A stretch of 53,886 bases of DNA from an archaeon. GTDB taxonomy: Archaea > Thermoplasmatota > Thermoplasmata > Methanomassiliicoccales > Methanomethylophilaceae. The stretch lies in the NCBI GenBank assembly GCA_024399195.1, contig JAKSHW010000002.1, forward strand, positions 1 through 53,886. Direction: 5' to 3'. The translations under genes were made by a program, and so were the position numbers. Below, in pieces: positions 16,369 through 25,500 of this stretch. The number at the start of each line of letters is the position of its first letter. Position 1 is the stretch's first letter. The notes beneath the pieces are model-generated. The model saw nothing but the letters and a program-made list of their open reading frames with translations. It searched no databases and was not told the origin of the DNA.

Positions 16369-17895
16369 ATGAGTGATTCTTCGGTGTTATCTGACAAAAC
16401 CGATAAATGTAAAGATTCCAATCCCAGTCGCACGTTCGAAGTATATTATACGGACCACGGCCTCAGGCTGGTCGATAATGACCGCCATATACGGATATTG
16501 GACCTTGTAGCCGACGGTATCGACACTTACTATGGTATCCGCAAGAGTATGAAGATCCCCAGATCGTCCCTGACCTCCGCTTTCAAAGACCTTGTGGACC
16601 GTAATCTTCTCAGACGCGTGGATTCACCCGACGATCCGATGGACATCAGATACGAACTCATCTCCATGAAACTGGTCGCGTCCATGGACAAGTCGGATAT
16701 GTCCGTGATGGACCTGTTGCCTTCTTTGGACGATCCCCGTGTAGACATCTTCGAACGTTGGTCTATATGGAACATGGTCGCCGCAACCCGTCTTTGCGGG
16801 CTGTCCCTCCGTCCTGTCATGGAACAGGTGATCTACGGGATAGGGCAGTATGGTGCGTACAGTCGTGGGACGTCCAACATCGATTCAGCGATATTCCATC
16901 TGAACGAGTATCTCGACCATGCGGATATGGCGACCATATCGAAGGTCTCGGACATTCCGTTGAAGATAATGATAAACCTCCGCATCCATGTTTCAAAAGA
17001 CACCTTGGACATCTTCACACGCATATCCGCGAGCCTTATCTGCGGATACCTGTCGAAGCTCGACGGCAATCACTACAGGGTTACGGGGACCGATTATTCC
17101 CGTTCCGATGAAGATATCATAACGGTACGTCTCGAACCTACCGTAAAGCCGTATCTACCTTCGATAAACCCAGTCGAGGACCACAGGTTCGATTTCACGA
17201 TCTACCGTATAGACACCGATTTCATTCCTTTGGACAACAAGCTCAAGGAGGTCATGGACCTGGTCTATGGGAACCGTGTTACCACCAAGTATCTTTCCTC
17301 CAAGCTCGGAAAACCCCATTCCACCGTCTCGGGTCTGGTGCAGAAGCTTGTGGATCTAGGTGTTGTCTGTTATGAAGTGGTGGGTAACCATGTGTTCTAC
17401 TGTTCCCGGGGGACCAAGGTCTTCGAATGGAACAAGCCTCTCGACATCACGGAGTTCGGTAACTCCAATCTGCTTTCCCTGATCTGGGCGGACATAGGAC
17501 ACTCGATGAGGGGGCAGTTCGATTATTTCGTATATGTACTGAGCGGTATAGGTTACGATATGGGGGTTCTTATAAACAACATGGTGGCGTCGTTCGTGAA
17601 CGGTCTTGTCAAGAAACATGGCGGTCTGTCCTTCGAGGAGTTCATCGGAAAGATGTCTTCCAACGCCCACAGGTTGTTCTCGTCGTCCCTGTCGGTGACC
17701 TCGTATTCCCCGTTCACCGTGTTGCATAGGTTGGACTACCGTGTCGATGCGTCCGTATCCGCGTTTAAAAGGAGGATGTACGACGGATTCTACAACGTCC
17801 TTCTGGAGAAGTTCACGGGGATCAGATACAAGGTCTCCAGTTCCGTTCTGGAAAACAACGAGTATGCCGCTTCGTTCGTCCCCGATCTGGGGTGA
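16369..17895 (+). CDS. Duplicated winged-helix regulator with V4R-like effector domains
   Basis: A 508-residue paralogue of the 6426-7901 protein with the same two-unit layout: winged helix (about 35-95, IPRSSLTSAFKDLVDRNLL), effector domain, second winged helix (about 295-350, KPHSTVSGLVQKLVDLGVV), second effector ending near GIRYKV. FEVYYTDHGLRLVDN aligns with the first residues of the other copy. ATG 16369 is chosen because the longer frame would overlap the Sel1 gene. It sits between two Sel1 genes with matching tails, in an operon with the first and convergent with the second. A role in controlling those genes is inference. Ligand unknown. Confidence 0.72.
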   Translation: MSDSSVLSDKTDKCKDSNPSRTFEVYYTDHGLRLVDNDRHIRILDLVADGIDTYYGIRKSMKIPRSSLTSAFKDLVDRNLLRRVDSPDDPMDIRYELISMKLVASMDKSDMSVMDLLPSLDDPRVDIFERWSIWNMVAATRLCGLSLRPVMEQVIYGIGQYGAYSRGTSNIDSAIFHLNEYLDHADMATISKVSDIPLKIMINLRIHVSKDTLDIFTRISASLICGYLSKLDGNHYRVTGTDYSRSDEDIITVRLEPTVKPYLPSINPVEDHRFDFTIYRIDTDFIPLDNKLKEVMDLVYGNRVTTKYLSSKLGKPHSTVSGLVQKLVDLGVVCYEVVGNHVFYCSRGTKVFEWNKPLDITEFGNSNLLSLIWADIGHSMRGQFDYFVYVLSGIGYDMGVLINNMVASFVNGLVKKHGGLSFEEFIGKMSSNAHRLFSSSLSVTSYSPFTVLHRLDYRVDASVSAFKRRMYDGFYNVLLEKFTGIRYKVSSSVLENNEYAASFVPDLG

Positions 17896-17924
17896 GTTTT
17901 CCAAGTGTGTCGTAAAATAGGTCT

Positions 17925-17955
17925 TGCGGCACTACGGATACCATGCAGTGCCGCA
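17925..17955. terminator. Bidirectional terminator between convergent genes
   Basis: Perfect nine-pair stem TGCGGCACT (17925-17933) with AGTGCCGCA (17947-17955), between the regulator and the convergent Sel1 gene. Confidence 0.7.
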
Positions 17956-17963
17956 GAGGGTGT

Positions 17964-18683
17964 TTACTCGAACCAACTCTCGATGTCGGTGTATTCCGCG
18001 AACCATTTCTCATGTCCGCGGAACTCTTCCCTTTTGAGGTCGTCGATACCGTCGTCGTAGGCCAGTTCATCCCAGACCTCTCCGAGCTCCTCGTCCTCTT
18101 TCACACCGTTACCGGTCAGATAGAGGTAGGAAAGTGCCTCTGAGGATATGGGTGAACCGAGGATCGCACTCCTCATAAGGAGGAACCTTGCCACGATGAT
18201 GTTTCCGGCGTAAAGGTACTCGAAAGCCTTGTCTTCCACGGCCAGGGTGTCTGCGGCGGCGATGGCACGGTTGTAGAATTTCGAGGACATGTATTCGTCC
18301 GCCTCGCACCCTGTTCCGTCACGTATCATGATCGCAAGGGCGTTCAACATGAACGGGTCCTCGTATCCGGTGGACTTCAGGTAGATGTCGTAGGCGGTCT
18401 CTGCGGTGTTGTCGAACTGCCTGTATACGTCTGCAAGTTCCGATATCGCAGGGAGGTATCCTTTTTCGGCCGAGACCTTGAGTATGTCGATGGCCTCCTT
18501 GTCGTCCTCTTCCACGCCGAGTCCGTTCATGACCATGTACGCCTTGCAGTAGAGGGCTTCCGCATCTTCGGGATATTTGGAGAACTCATCGAAGGCCTCG
18601 TCGTATTTTCCCTCACAGAACAGACCGTACGCGTCTTTCAGGGATTCCGATGGACCTGTTTCGAGAAAATCCACAAATTTCAT
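17964..18683 (-). CDS. Sel1-repeat protein with conserved acidic C-terminal tail
   Basis: A 239-residue acidic protein with weak Sel1-type repeats (AYMVMNGLGVEEDDKEAIDIL, SEKGYLPAISELADVY) and a final REEFRGHEKWFAEYTDI tail shared with the 15675 gene. Its middle, with short ..AGNIIVARFLLMRSAILGSP.. helices, also matches the other copy (..SGDVIRARIGLRNCSAMGSP..), so the similarity covers the whole C-terminal half. ATG 18683 has TTTTAAAA (about 18709) centred 26 bases upstream; the frame to 18773 extends beyond that promoter. It is convergent with the duplicated regulator. Confidence 0.8.
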   Translation of the reverse strand: MKFVDFLETGPSESLKDAYGLFCEGKYDEAFDEFSKYPEDAEALYCKAYMVMNGLGVEEDDKEAIDILKVSAEKGYLPAISELADVYRQFDNTAETAYDIYLKSTGYEDPFMLNALAIMIRDGTGCEADEYMSSKFYNRAIAAADTLAVEDKAFEYLYAGNIIVARFLLMRSAILGSPISSEALSYLYLTGNGVKEDEELGEVWDELAYDDGIDDLKREEFRGHEKWFAEYTDIESWFE

Positions 18684-18742
18684 GATACGTAATCCGATTC
18701 GCTCTATTTTAAAAGGTTGTTTTTTACATATCGGACGATATT

Positions 18743-19030
18743 TCAGTTTATCTTGCACGAAGGATTGGGGCATTCTATACCTAGGACGTTCGCGGCGTAA
18801 GAGCAGCTGGCGGCTATTCTGAGTCCCTCGGCCTTTGTGAACTCGTCCGCTTTCTCAACAAGTTTCCTAGCGATGCCCTGTCCTCTCATGGAAGGGTCCA
18901 CCACGGTGTGCTCTATGTCCAAGGTCCCGTTGTCGATGGAATAGGTCAGGTATCCGACCTCTTTGTCTCCGAGCATGGCGGAGATCCTGGCGCAGCATCT
19001 TTTCTGGACTATCTCGATGGAACTATCCAT
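18743..19030 (-). CDS. Small GNAT-family N-acetyltransferase (YjdJ type)
   Basis: A 95-residue single-domain acetyltransferase. The acetyl-CoA-binding loop is visible as VVDPSMRGQGIARKL (about 47-61) after the YSIDNGTLDIEHT strands, and a CSYA segment follows near 77. Length and layout match the short YjdJ-type GNAT proteins, whose substrate is usually unknown. The C-terminal tail with two cysteines (CPNPSC) is unusual for the type. ATG 19030 is 26 bases from GATAAAAC (19052-19059), indicating a leaderless transcript. It is divergent from the Vsr gene. Confidence 0.87.
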   Translation of the reverse strand: MDSSIEIVQKRCCARISAMLGDKEVGYLTYSIDNGTLDIEHTVVDPSMRGQGIARKLVEKADEFTKAEGLRIAASCSYAANVLGIECPNPSCKIN

Positions 19031-19051
19031 GCCTGTGGATAGGTCTACATG

Positions 19052-19096
19052 GTTTTATCAGTTGTCCGGGACACCGTCGGGAAACAAGCGTATATC
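19052..19096. promoter_or_regulatory. Divergent leaderless promoters (GNAT and Vsr)
   Basis: Minus strand: GATAAAAC at 19052-19059, 25-26 bases from ATG 19030. Plus strand: CGTATATC at 19089-19096, 27 bases before ATG 19120. Confidence 0.65.
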
Positions 19097-19119
19097 CCCG
19101 ATGGCCGATATCCTGTCCC

Positions 19120-19605
19120 ATGTCGGACGAGGAGTACCTGAGGGACGGAAGGGCCCCGGTACCGGTCAATGAGAACATCTCCAAATCCATGCGGTCCAAC
19201 AAGGGAAAGAACACCAAACCCGAACTGGTCTTCCGCAAGGCGTTGCGTGACAACGGGATGAGCGGTTACCGTATCCATTGGAAGATCCCGGGAAAACCGG
19301 ACGTTGCCTATCCTGGGAGGAAGATAGCGGTGTTCGTGAACGGATGTTTCTGGCACAGATGCCCCTATTGTAACCTGTCCCTGCCGAAAAGCAACGTGGA
19401 GTTCTGGAAGAACAAGTTCGACAGGAACGTGGAACGTGACGGACGCAACACCCGTATCCTGGAGGAGGACGGGTGGACGGTGCTCACGTTCTGGGAATGC
19501 GAGGTCAAGAAGGACCTTCCGGGGACGGTCGAAAGACTCAGGACGGTGTGGGCCGGGAAATCCCCCGTCCATGCATCGGCCGATACCGAGGAAGACGGTC
19601 TTTAG
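19120..19605 (+). CDS. vsr: Very-short-patch repair (Vsr) endonuclease
   Basis: A 161-residue Vsr-type DNA mismatch endonuclease, which nicks DNA 5' of T:G mismatches produced by deamination of 5-methylcytosine. Family features are visible: MRSNKGKNTKPELVFRKAL (about 24-42), the metal-binding aspartate in KIPGKPDVAYPGRKIAVF (about 57-74), and the zinc-binding segment GCFWHRCPYC (about 77-86). ATG 19120 is fixed by a TATA box 27 bases upstream. It ends in TAG and overlaps the convergent nitroreductase by four bases. No cytosine methylase lies in the window, although vsr usually sits beside one. Confidence 0.92.
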   Translation: MSDEEYLRDGRAPVPVNENISKSMRSNKGKNTKPELVFRKALRDNGMSGYRIHWKIPGKPDVAYPGRKIAVFVNGCFWHRCPYCNLSLPKSNVEFWKNKFDRNVERDGRNTRILEEDGWTVLTFWECEVKKDLPGTVERLRTVWAGKSPVHASADTEEDGL

Positions 19606-20270
19606 GCCCATTCGAAGTTCTCTTTCCCTGCGGCCACTTCGAAATGGTATTTCGCAATGCCGAGGTCCACCGCCGAGAACGGACCTTTTCTGGACGAGGC
19701 TAGCACCTTTTCTTCCTTCAGTTCGAAGAAGAACTTCTGTTGGTTCATGGCGGTCGGGGCCATGAGTGCGGAACCCACGCCCATCGAGAACCATTTCGGC
19801 ACGTCCACATCGCATTTCGAGACCTCCCTGGGACTTTTGCTGGGTCTCGGGACAGGTGTCTCGGCAGGATATCCAAGGGATATGACGCATACGAGCTTCT
19901 CGCCCGGTTTTATCTCGGCAAGGCAACCTTTCTTGCTGAACGTGAGTCCGACCCAACATGTGCCCAGCCCCAGTGTCTGGGCCAGGAGGACGATCCTCTC
20001 GCCGTAGTATCCCGCTTTCTCCAACAGGTCCCTGTCTTTCTTGGGGCCCACGATCGCGATGTAGTTCCTGACGTTCTTGAAACCGCTGTGACGGGCCATG
20101 AACGATCCGAAGGTCAAGGGGTCGTCCACGACCAGCTGCATATTGAGGCCGCTCTCCTCATTGCATATATCTATCTCTCCCCTGAGGGCTTCCTCGTCAC
20201 CGGCCATTATCCCTTTTTCCCTGTATTCGCGTATAGAGCGTCTCAGGGTGATCGCTTCCAGAAGTTCCAT
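19602..20270 (-). CDS. Nitroreductase-family FMN oxidoreductase
   Basis: A 222-residue flavin oxidoreductase of the nitroreductase superfamily. It has the N-terminal FMN-binding RRSIREYRE (about 10-18), the mid-chain GLGTCWVGLTF (about 105-115), and a C-terminal half beginning SALMAPTAMNQQKFFFEL. The last segment resembles the nitroreductase family with two half-domains. ATG 20270 is preferred over ATG 20276 because AGGGG lies about five bases before it and directly abuts the earlier ATG. It converges on Vsr with a four-base overlap. Physiological electron acceptor unknown. Confidence 0.88.
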   Translation of the reverse strand: MELLEAITLRRSIREYREKGIMAGDEEALRGEIDICNEESGLNMQLVVDDPLTFGSFMARHSGFKNVRNYIAIVGPKKDRDLLEKAGYYGERIVLLAQTLGLGTCWVGLTFSKKGCLAEIKPGEKLVCVISLGYPAETPVPRPSKSPREVSKCDVDVPKWFSMGVGSALMAPTAMNQQKFFFELKEEKVLASSRKGPFSAVDLGIAKYHFEVAAGKENFEWA

Positions 20271-20386
20271 TCGCATCCCCTTATGTCAGAATGCAAGTGA
20301 TTCCTCTGCTGCGGTCTTAACGTTTTCGTACATGTCGGGGTCAACCGTTTTATCCGTTCCAAGGGATACCGCAAACAGGTGGAAAC

Positions 20387-22543
20387 TTGGATTGGTACGA
20401 TCTCAAGGACCATCGTCCTGACGAATCCTTTGTGGAACAAGCGATGGGACATAAGGACGATGAAGGGGAGGAATGCATACCCATCCTCAGCGGCATCCCG
20501 TATCCCGACTACAGCGTCCTGGATCCGAAGATGACAAGATACTACCTGTATTGGCGTGGAAAGCTTCTCGGAGGGGAATGTCTCCGTACCGATGTGGGGT
20601 ACGTGAACCTGTTCGTCAACGAATCCGTGATCCTCGGAAGGGATCCCGGGACGGTCATGGACTGTCTCGACCTGGTGGAGAAGGCACGTATGGTGTCTTC
20701 GGACGATCTGTGCGTGCTGAGGACCGACATCTGTCTCAGATACGGTCTCCCTATAACCACGGGACTTCTCGGCCCCCGGTGCGTTTTGAGGAATTTTATT
20801 ATATCGAACGCCTTCGAAAGACCTTTGGAGTACATCCACGACCTCGGATTCCTGATCGGACCTGTGGCCGCCCGTTACGATCCAAGACTTATCAGGATGG
20901 TCAACAACGCCTTCCTTTCGATAGACGGTCTTCTCTACGAGACCACGGGCAAGGGGATAGCGGAGACGTTCGGTACCGGGACCAGGGTTGTCAGATACAC
21001 TCCTTTCAGGGAGATGTACGTGCCGGACAGGAAACGTCTGGTCATAACCTACAGGGAGATGGGGGAGGGTTTCAGGAAGTTCCTCGAAGGGGTCTGTTCG
21101 TACTGCATGTACCGTGTAGGGATATCGCACGTCAAACCGCGTGGTTTCGATAAGGTCCTGTCTAAACTCATCGACGGTTTGGACGATGGGGTCATGAAAA
21201 AGACCCAGAAACGTCCTGTCCCGGATATCCGTGTGGAATCGGACGACGACCTCGAAGGTGTCCTGTTCAAAGGAAACGAAGGTCCGTGTCCCGTCGGGGA
21301 TGTGGTATATGTCCCATCGGACGGCCGTGATTCGGATTTCAGGACCCTGGACGACGGTCAGAAGGAGTATTATCTCTATTGGAAAAGGTGCATCTCGGAA
21401 GGAAGACACCCTCCTGTGGACAGAGGGTATCTGGGACTGTATCTTGCCGAGGTTATCGGTGGCCCTCGGGACGTGGAGGAGAAGTTGTCCGTTCTGACCG
21501 ACCTTTACGATGTGTACTACAAGGGGAACGGGAAGGAAGGTGGGATCGTGGGAAGGACCATCATGGACCTTTCGATAGCGGAAGGTCTGGACATGCCGTC
21601 AATCGATCTGAGCCCCGATGAGATCACCGTGGGCAGGATGTTCATGTCGTTCCTGGAGAAAGGAAAAGGCGGTTTCACACCGGGTGTGTTCTGCAGGATG
21701 GCCGAGATCGGACCGTCGGGTGCGTCCGAGGTCACGGCGGAAGTGGCCGACATCGCCAACCATGTCCTGTCGGAGATCGAAACCAACGTTCCCGGTGGGT
21801 TGATGGAGGCCGGAGGACTGTACTTTTCAGAGTACCGCCGCGTCCTGTTCGACGGCCTAGGACGTTTCGTGGAACCGGTCGTCATCGAGGAAACGGTCCC
21901 TGTCCTGCTGGGGAACCCGGTATGGTCGAGGAACATCCGCGGACTGCTGTCCATCGTGGTGTCCGAGATAGAGGTGTACCGTGGAGGGAAGGGGAGGTAT
22001 ACGCGCGGACAGATCTTCGGTTCGGACATCCATGGTATTGTAGAGGATGTCGTCAGGAAACGTCTTCCGATGATCCGCAGGGACGAGGTGGAGAAGGGGT
22101 TCGGTCTGGACCCGGACAAGGTCGGATCCGCGGAGGACGATCTCGATTCGGTGAAAACGATGATGACCGTTGCGGACCGTACCCAGGGGCCCGTGTGCTC
22201 CGAAATGGAAACGGTGATCGAAAAAGGATGGGGTGCTTTCGTGGACTCGTTGGAAAAGGACCATCTCAGATACCTTTGCAACCTATTGGACGGGATATCG
22301 ATGGAACGTGACGTCCGTGTGGAAGATAGGATAAACCTCGTCGCTGTCGAACGTCTCGGTGAGCCTGTACTTGACGATGAAGGGATCGCGGGGGAGTATC
22401 TCTGGCACATCAGGAACATCAAACATCCGTTTCCTCGTCGAATTTTCCACATATGTACAATCAACAGACCTAGGATACCATATAGTGCGATTTTTACGAT
22501 TTTTCCCACAATCAATCTTTTATACGACCGTTGTTCGGGGTAA
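20387..22543 (+). CDS. Protein with duplicated TerB-N domains
   Basis: A large cytosolic protein (718 residues) with two TerB N-terminal-type units. One is near residues 33-90 (SGIPYPDYSVLDPKMTRYYLYWR, then DVGYVNLFVNESVI). The other is near 305-365 (VYVPSDGRD, then QKEYYLYWKR, then DRGYLGLYLAEVI). Each is followed by a long helical region. TerB-N proteins accompany tellurite-resistance and phage-defence modules; the biochemical role is unclear. A TTG start at 20387 is used because AGGTGG lies four bases upstream; no good ATG is available. The last 40 residues (from about FPRRIFHICTINR) are in AT-rich sequence that already contains the next gene's promoter. This suggests that the original stop was lost or that a frameshift extended the protein. 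Confidence 0.72.
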   Translation: MDWYDLKDHRPDESFVEQAMGHKDDEGEECIPILSGIPYPDYSVLDPKMTRYYLYWRGKLLGGECLRTDVGYVNLFVNESVILGRDPGTVMDCLDLVEKARMVSSDDLCVLRTDICLRYGLPITTGLLGPRCVLRNFIISNAFERPLEYIHDLGFLIGPVAARYDPRLIRMVNNAFLSIDGLLYETTGKGIAETFGTGTRVVRYTPFREMYVPDRKRLVITYREMGEGFRKFLEGVCSYCMYRVGISHVKPRGFDKVLSKLIDGLDDGVMKKTQKRPVPDIRVESDDDLEGVLFKGNEGPCPVGDVVYVPSDGRDSDFRTLDDGQKEYYLYWKRCISEGRHPPVDRGYLGLYLAEVIGGPRDVEEKLSVLTDLYDVYYKGNGKEGGIVGRTIMDLSIAEGLDMPSIDLSPDEITVGRMFMSFLEKGKGGFTPGVFCRMAEIGPSGASEVTAEVADIANHVLSEIETNVPGGLMEAGGLYFSEYRRVLFDGLGRFVEPVVIEETVPVLLGNPVWSRNIRGLLSIVVSEIEVYRGGKGRYTRGQIFGSDIHGIVEDVVRKRLPMIRRDEVEKGFGLDPDKVGSAEDDLDSVKTMMTVADRTQGPVCSEMETVIEKGWGAFVDSLEKDHLRYLCNLLDGISMERDVRVEDRINLVAVERLGEPVLDDEGIAGEYLWHIRNIKHPFPRRIFHICTINRPRIPYSAIFTIFPTINLLYDRCSG

Positions 22544-22599
22544 AACATTTACCAATAAGGGATGTTTCTCAATAACGTCTCCATAGTTATGGTGATAAT

Positions 22600-25500
22600 A
22601 TGAAAACGACAATGATGGCAACGGTATCGTTATTCCTCGCGATCGTCGGTCTTACGATCGTGGCGACATCGGTCGATGCGGATACTTCCGACGATTGGAT
22701 GTACAGCCTCGAAGAAGACGGCGCGGTGATAGACGGATACGCAGGTACGGATGCGGAGATATACATCCCGTACGAAATAGGTGGAAAACCGGTCGTAGCG
22801 ATAGGTACGAACGCGTTTTTGAAGAACAAGACGATAGTCTCCGTGAGCATACCTTCCACGGTCAGGGAGATCAGGGACAGTGCGTTCGACAGGAGCTCCG
22901 TCTCCACAGTGGTGTTCGAGGACGAAGGTCTGGACTTCATAGGGAACCAGGCCTTCTACAAATGTACGGAGCTGGTCTCCATCGAATTCCCGGAGTCCCT
23001 CCAGGATATAGCCAAAAGGGCGTTCAAGGGATGCACTTCTCTGGAAAACGTCAAGATGCCTTCCAAGATGAACAAGATCGCGGCCGAGGCCTTCTCTACA
23101 TGCACCTCCCTGAAATCGATAACGATCCCGGCGGAGGCCAACGTGAATTCGGAAAACGTGTTCAACGGATGCACCTCGCTTTTGGAAGTGATCGTCGACG
23201 AGGACGTTTCATACATAAGTTCCGCCACGTTCCCCAATCACAGGTTCTACAGCGTGGACGGAGAACCCCTTACCGACAGGAACGGGCTCAAAGGACGTAC
23301 GTTCCACGGTGTCTCCACCGAGGTCATGGTGGCAGACCAGCCCTGTATGGCGTATTTCATCTCAGATGGAGAGGTTTTCGGAATATACGACGGACCTGTC
23401 GGGACCCCCATCGTCGTCCCTGACGAGGAACCCAGGCGTGCAGGTCACACATTCGTAGAATGGAAAGGGTACATCGAAGGGATGTTGCTGACCTGCGATA
23501 TCGTCTTCGAGGCCGTGTTCGACATCAACAGCTATACCATAACGTTCATGGCCGATGGGGAGACGGTCTCATCGGACAGATACGAGTACGGCACTGTGAT
23601 CGTACCTCCGGAAGCCCCCGATAAGGAAGGTTACGACTTCGTGGCCTGGTCCGGTTTCACGGAAGGCATGACGGTCACCAGGAACATGACGTTCTACGCC
23701 GAATACGATGTGGAGAAGTACATGGTGGCGTTCCTCGTGGACGGGGAACCCTATTCCATATCCTATAAGGAGTACGGGGCGTTGATCATACCTCCCGGCT
23801 CTCCCGAGAAAGAGGGATACACGTTCGTGGGATGGAAGGACTATGTCAGGGGAATGACCGTTCCCGACCACAGCGTGACGTTCGATGCGATGTTCGAGGC
23901 GTTGGTCCTCACTCTGACCACCGTGGTCCTCGGCGAGGTCACGGAAACCCCTGTGCAGTACGGGGACATCCCTGATCTTCCCGCCCCCTCCGTGGAAGGA
24001 TACAATTTCGACGGATGGTACCTGGACCCCGCCTATTCAGAGGAGTATATCCCGGAACCTGTCTCCGACGATCTGACGCTCTATGCACGCATGGTCCCTG
24101 CAGACCCTTCGGGTTCGTGCGGAAGGGACCTATTCTGGACCATGTCCAACGACGGTGTGTTGACCATCTACGGTACCGGTGACATGTATTCCTGGGATTT
24201 CTCCACCAATATCGTCCCCTGGTACGGATACAGGTCCGAGATAATGAAGGTGGTCGTCTGCGAAGGTGCCACCTCAATAGGGCGCTACGCGTTCCATGAA
24301 TGCGATTCGTTGGTATCCGTCTCGATTCCGTTCACCCTCAATTCGATATCGGACGGGGCCTTCTTCAAATGCTACAGCCTCGTGGAGGTCTTTAACGACA
24401 GTCCCCTCAAGATCTCTCCCGGACATTCCGATAACGGACACATAGCGAGATACGCCGTGAACATCTATTCGTCGTTCGAAGGCGGTTCGATACTGTACGA
24501 AACTGTGGACGATGACGGATACGTATACATCTTCATGGACAGAGGCGACATCCATTTCCTCGTGAAATCCACGAAACGCGAGGGCGATGTGTTCCTCTCC
24601 GACGCCCTGTGCGACGGTACCGCCTATACCTTGGGGGTATACCAGTACGCGTTCTACGGATGCAGTTCCCTTCGGACGGTGACCTCGCCGTATGTGACCG
24701 CGATAGACTCCTATGCTTTCCAGGACTGTACTTCTCTCTACCTGGTTGACATGCCCGCCCTGAGATCGATCGGAACATCCGCGTTCTATAACTGCATGGC
24801 CCTGACCTACGTCTCTTCCACATGCATAGAGGTCGTCGGTGCCACCGCGTTCTTCCGTTGCAGCTCGCTCGAGATGCTGGACCTGCCAATGGTCGAGTAT
24901 ATAGGCAATTACGCCTTCTCCAGATGTTCGTCCCTCAGGGAGGTCGATCTTCCGTCCGTGTCCTCGATAGGGGATACCGCGTTCAGCGGTTGCACTTCCC
25001 TCATCCGTCTCAGCATCGGCGACGTGTCAGACAAAGGCATCGGGGCGGTGTCCATGGAGATCCTCGGTGCAGGTGAGACCGTGAGCTATTACTTCGTACC
25101 CGCCCGTACAGGCACCATGGTCGTCACCACCGCGGGTTCCTGCGACACCTACGGTATGCTCGTATATGCCGACGGTACTTTCGTCATGGATGATGACAGT
25201 GGTGACATGCGCAACTTCATGATCGTCTTCGATGCGGTCGCAGGTATCGGATACACCTTGGAGGTGGGTACCTATTCCGTTTCTGACGACAATGTGTTCT
25301 GGACCATGTTCGAGGAAGGGACCTTCGTATGTCCCCTCCAGTCCACTGTCTATCTGGGGAACGGAGCGTTCCAGAACTGCACCTCCCTGGAATACGTGTC
25401 CCTAGGCCCCGCGGTGTCCGTCATAGGCAGGGACGTGTTCAACGGGCTCGTGTTCATGGTAGGCGGATCGGTGGTCGAGCCCACCTGTGACAACCTCGCA

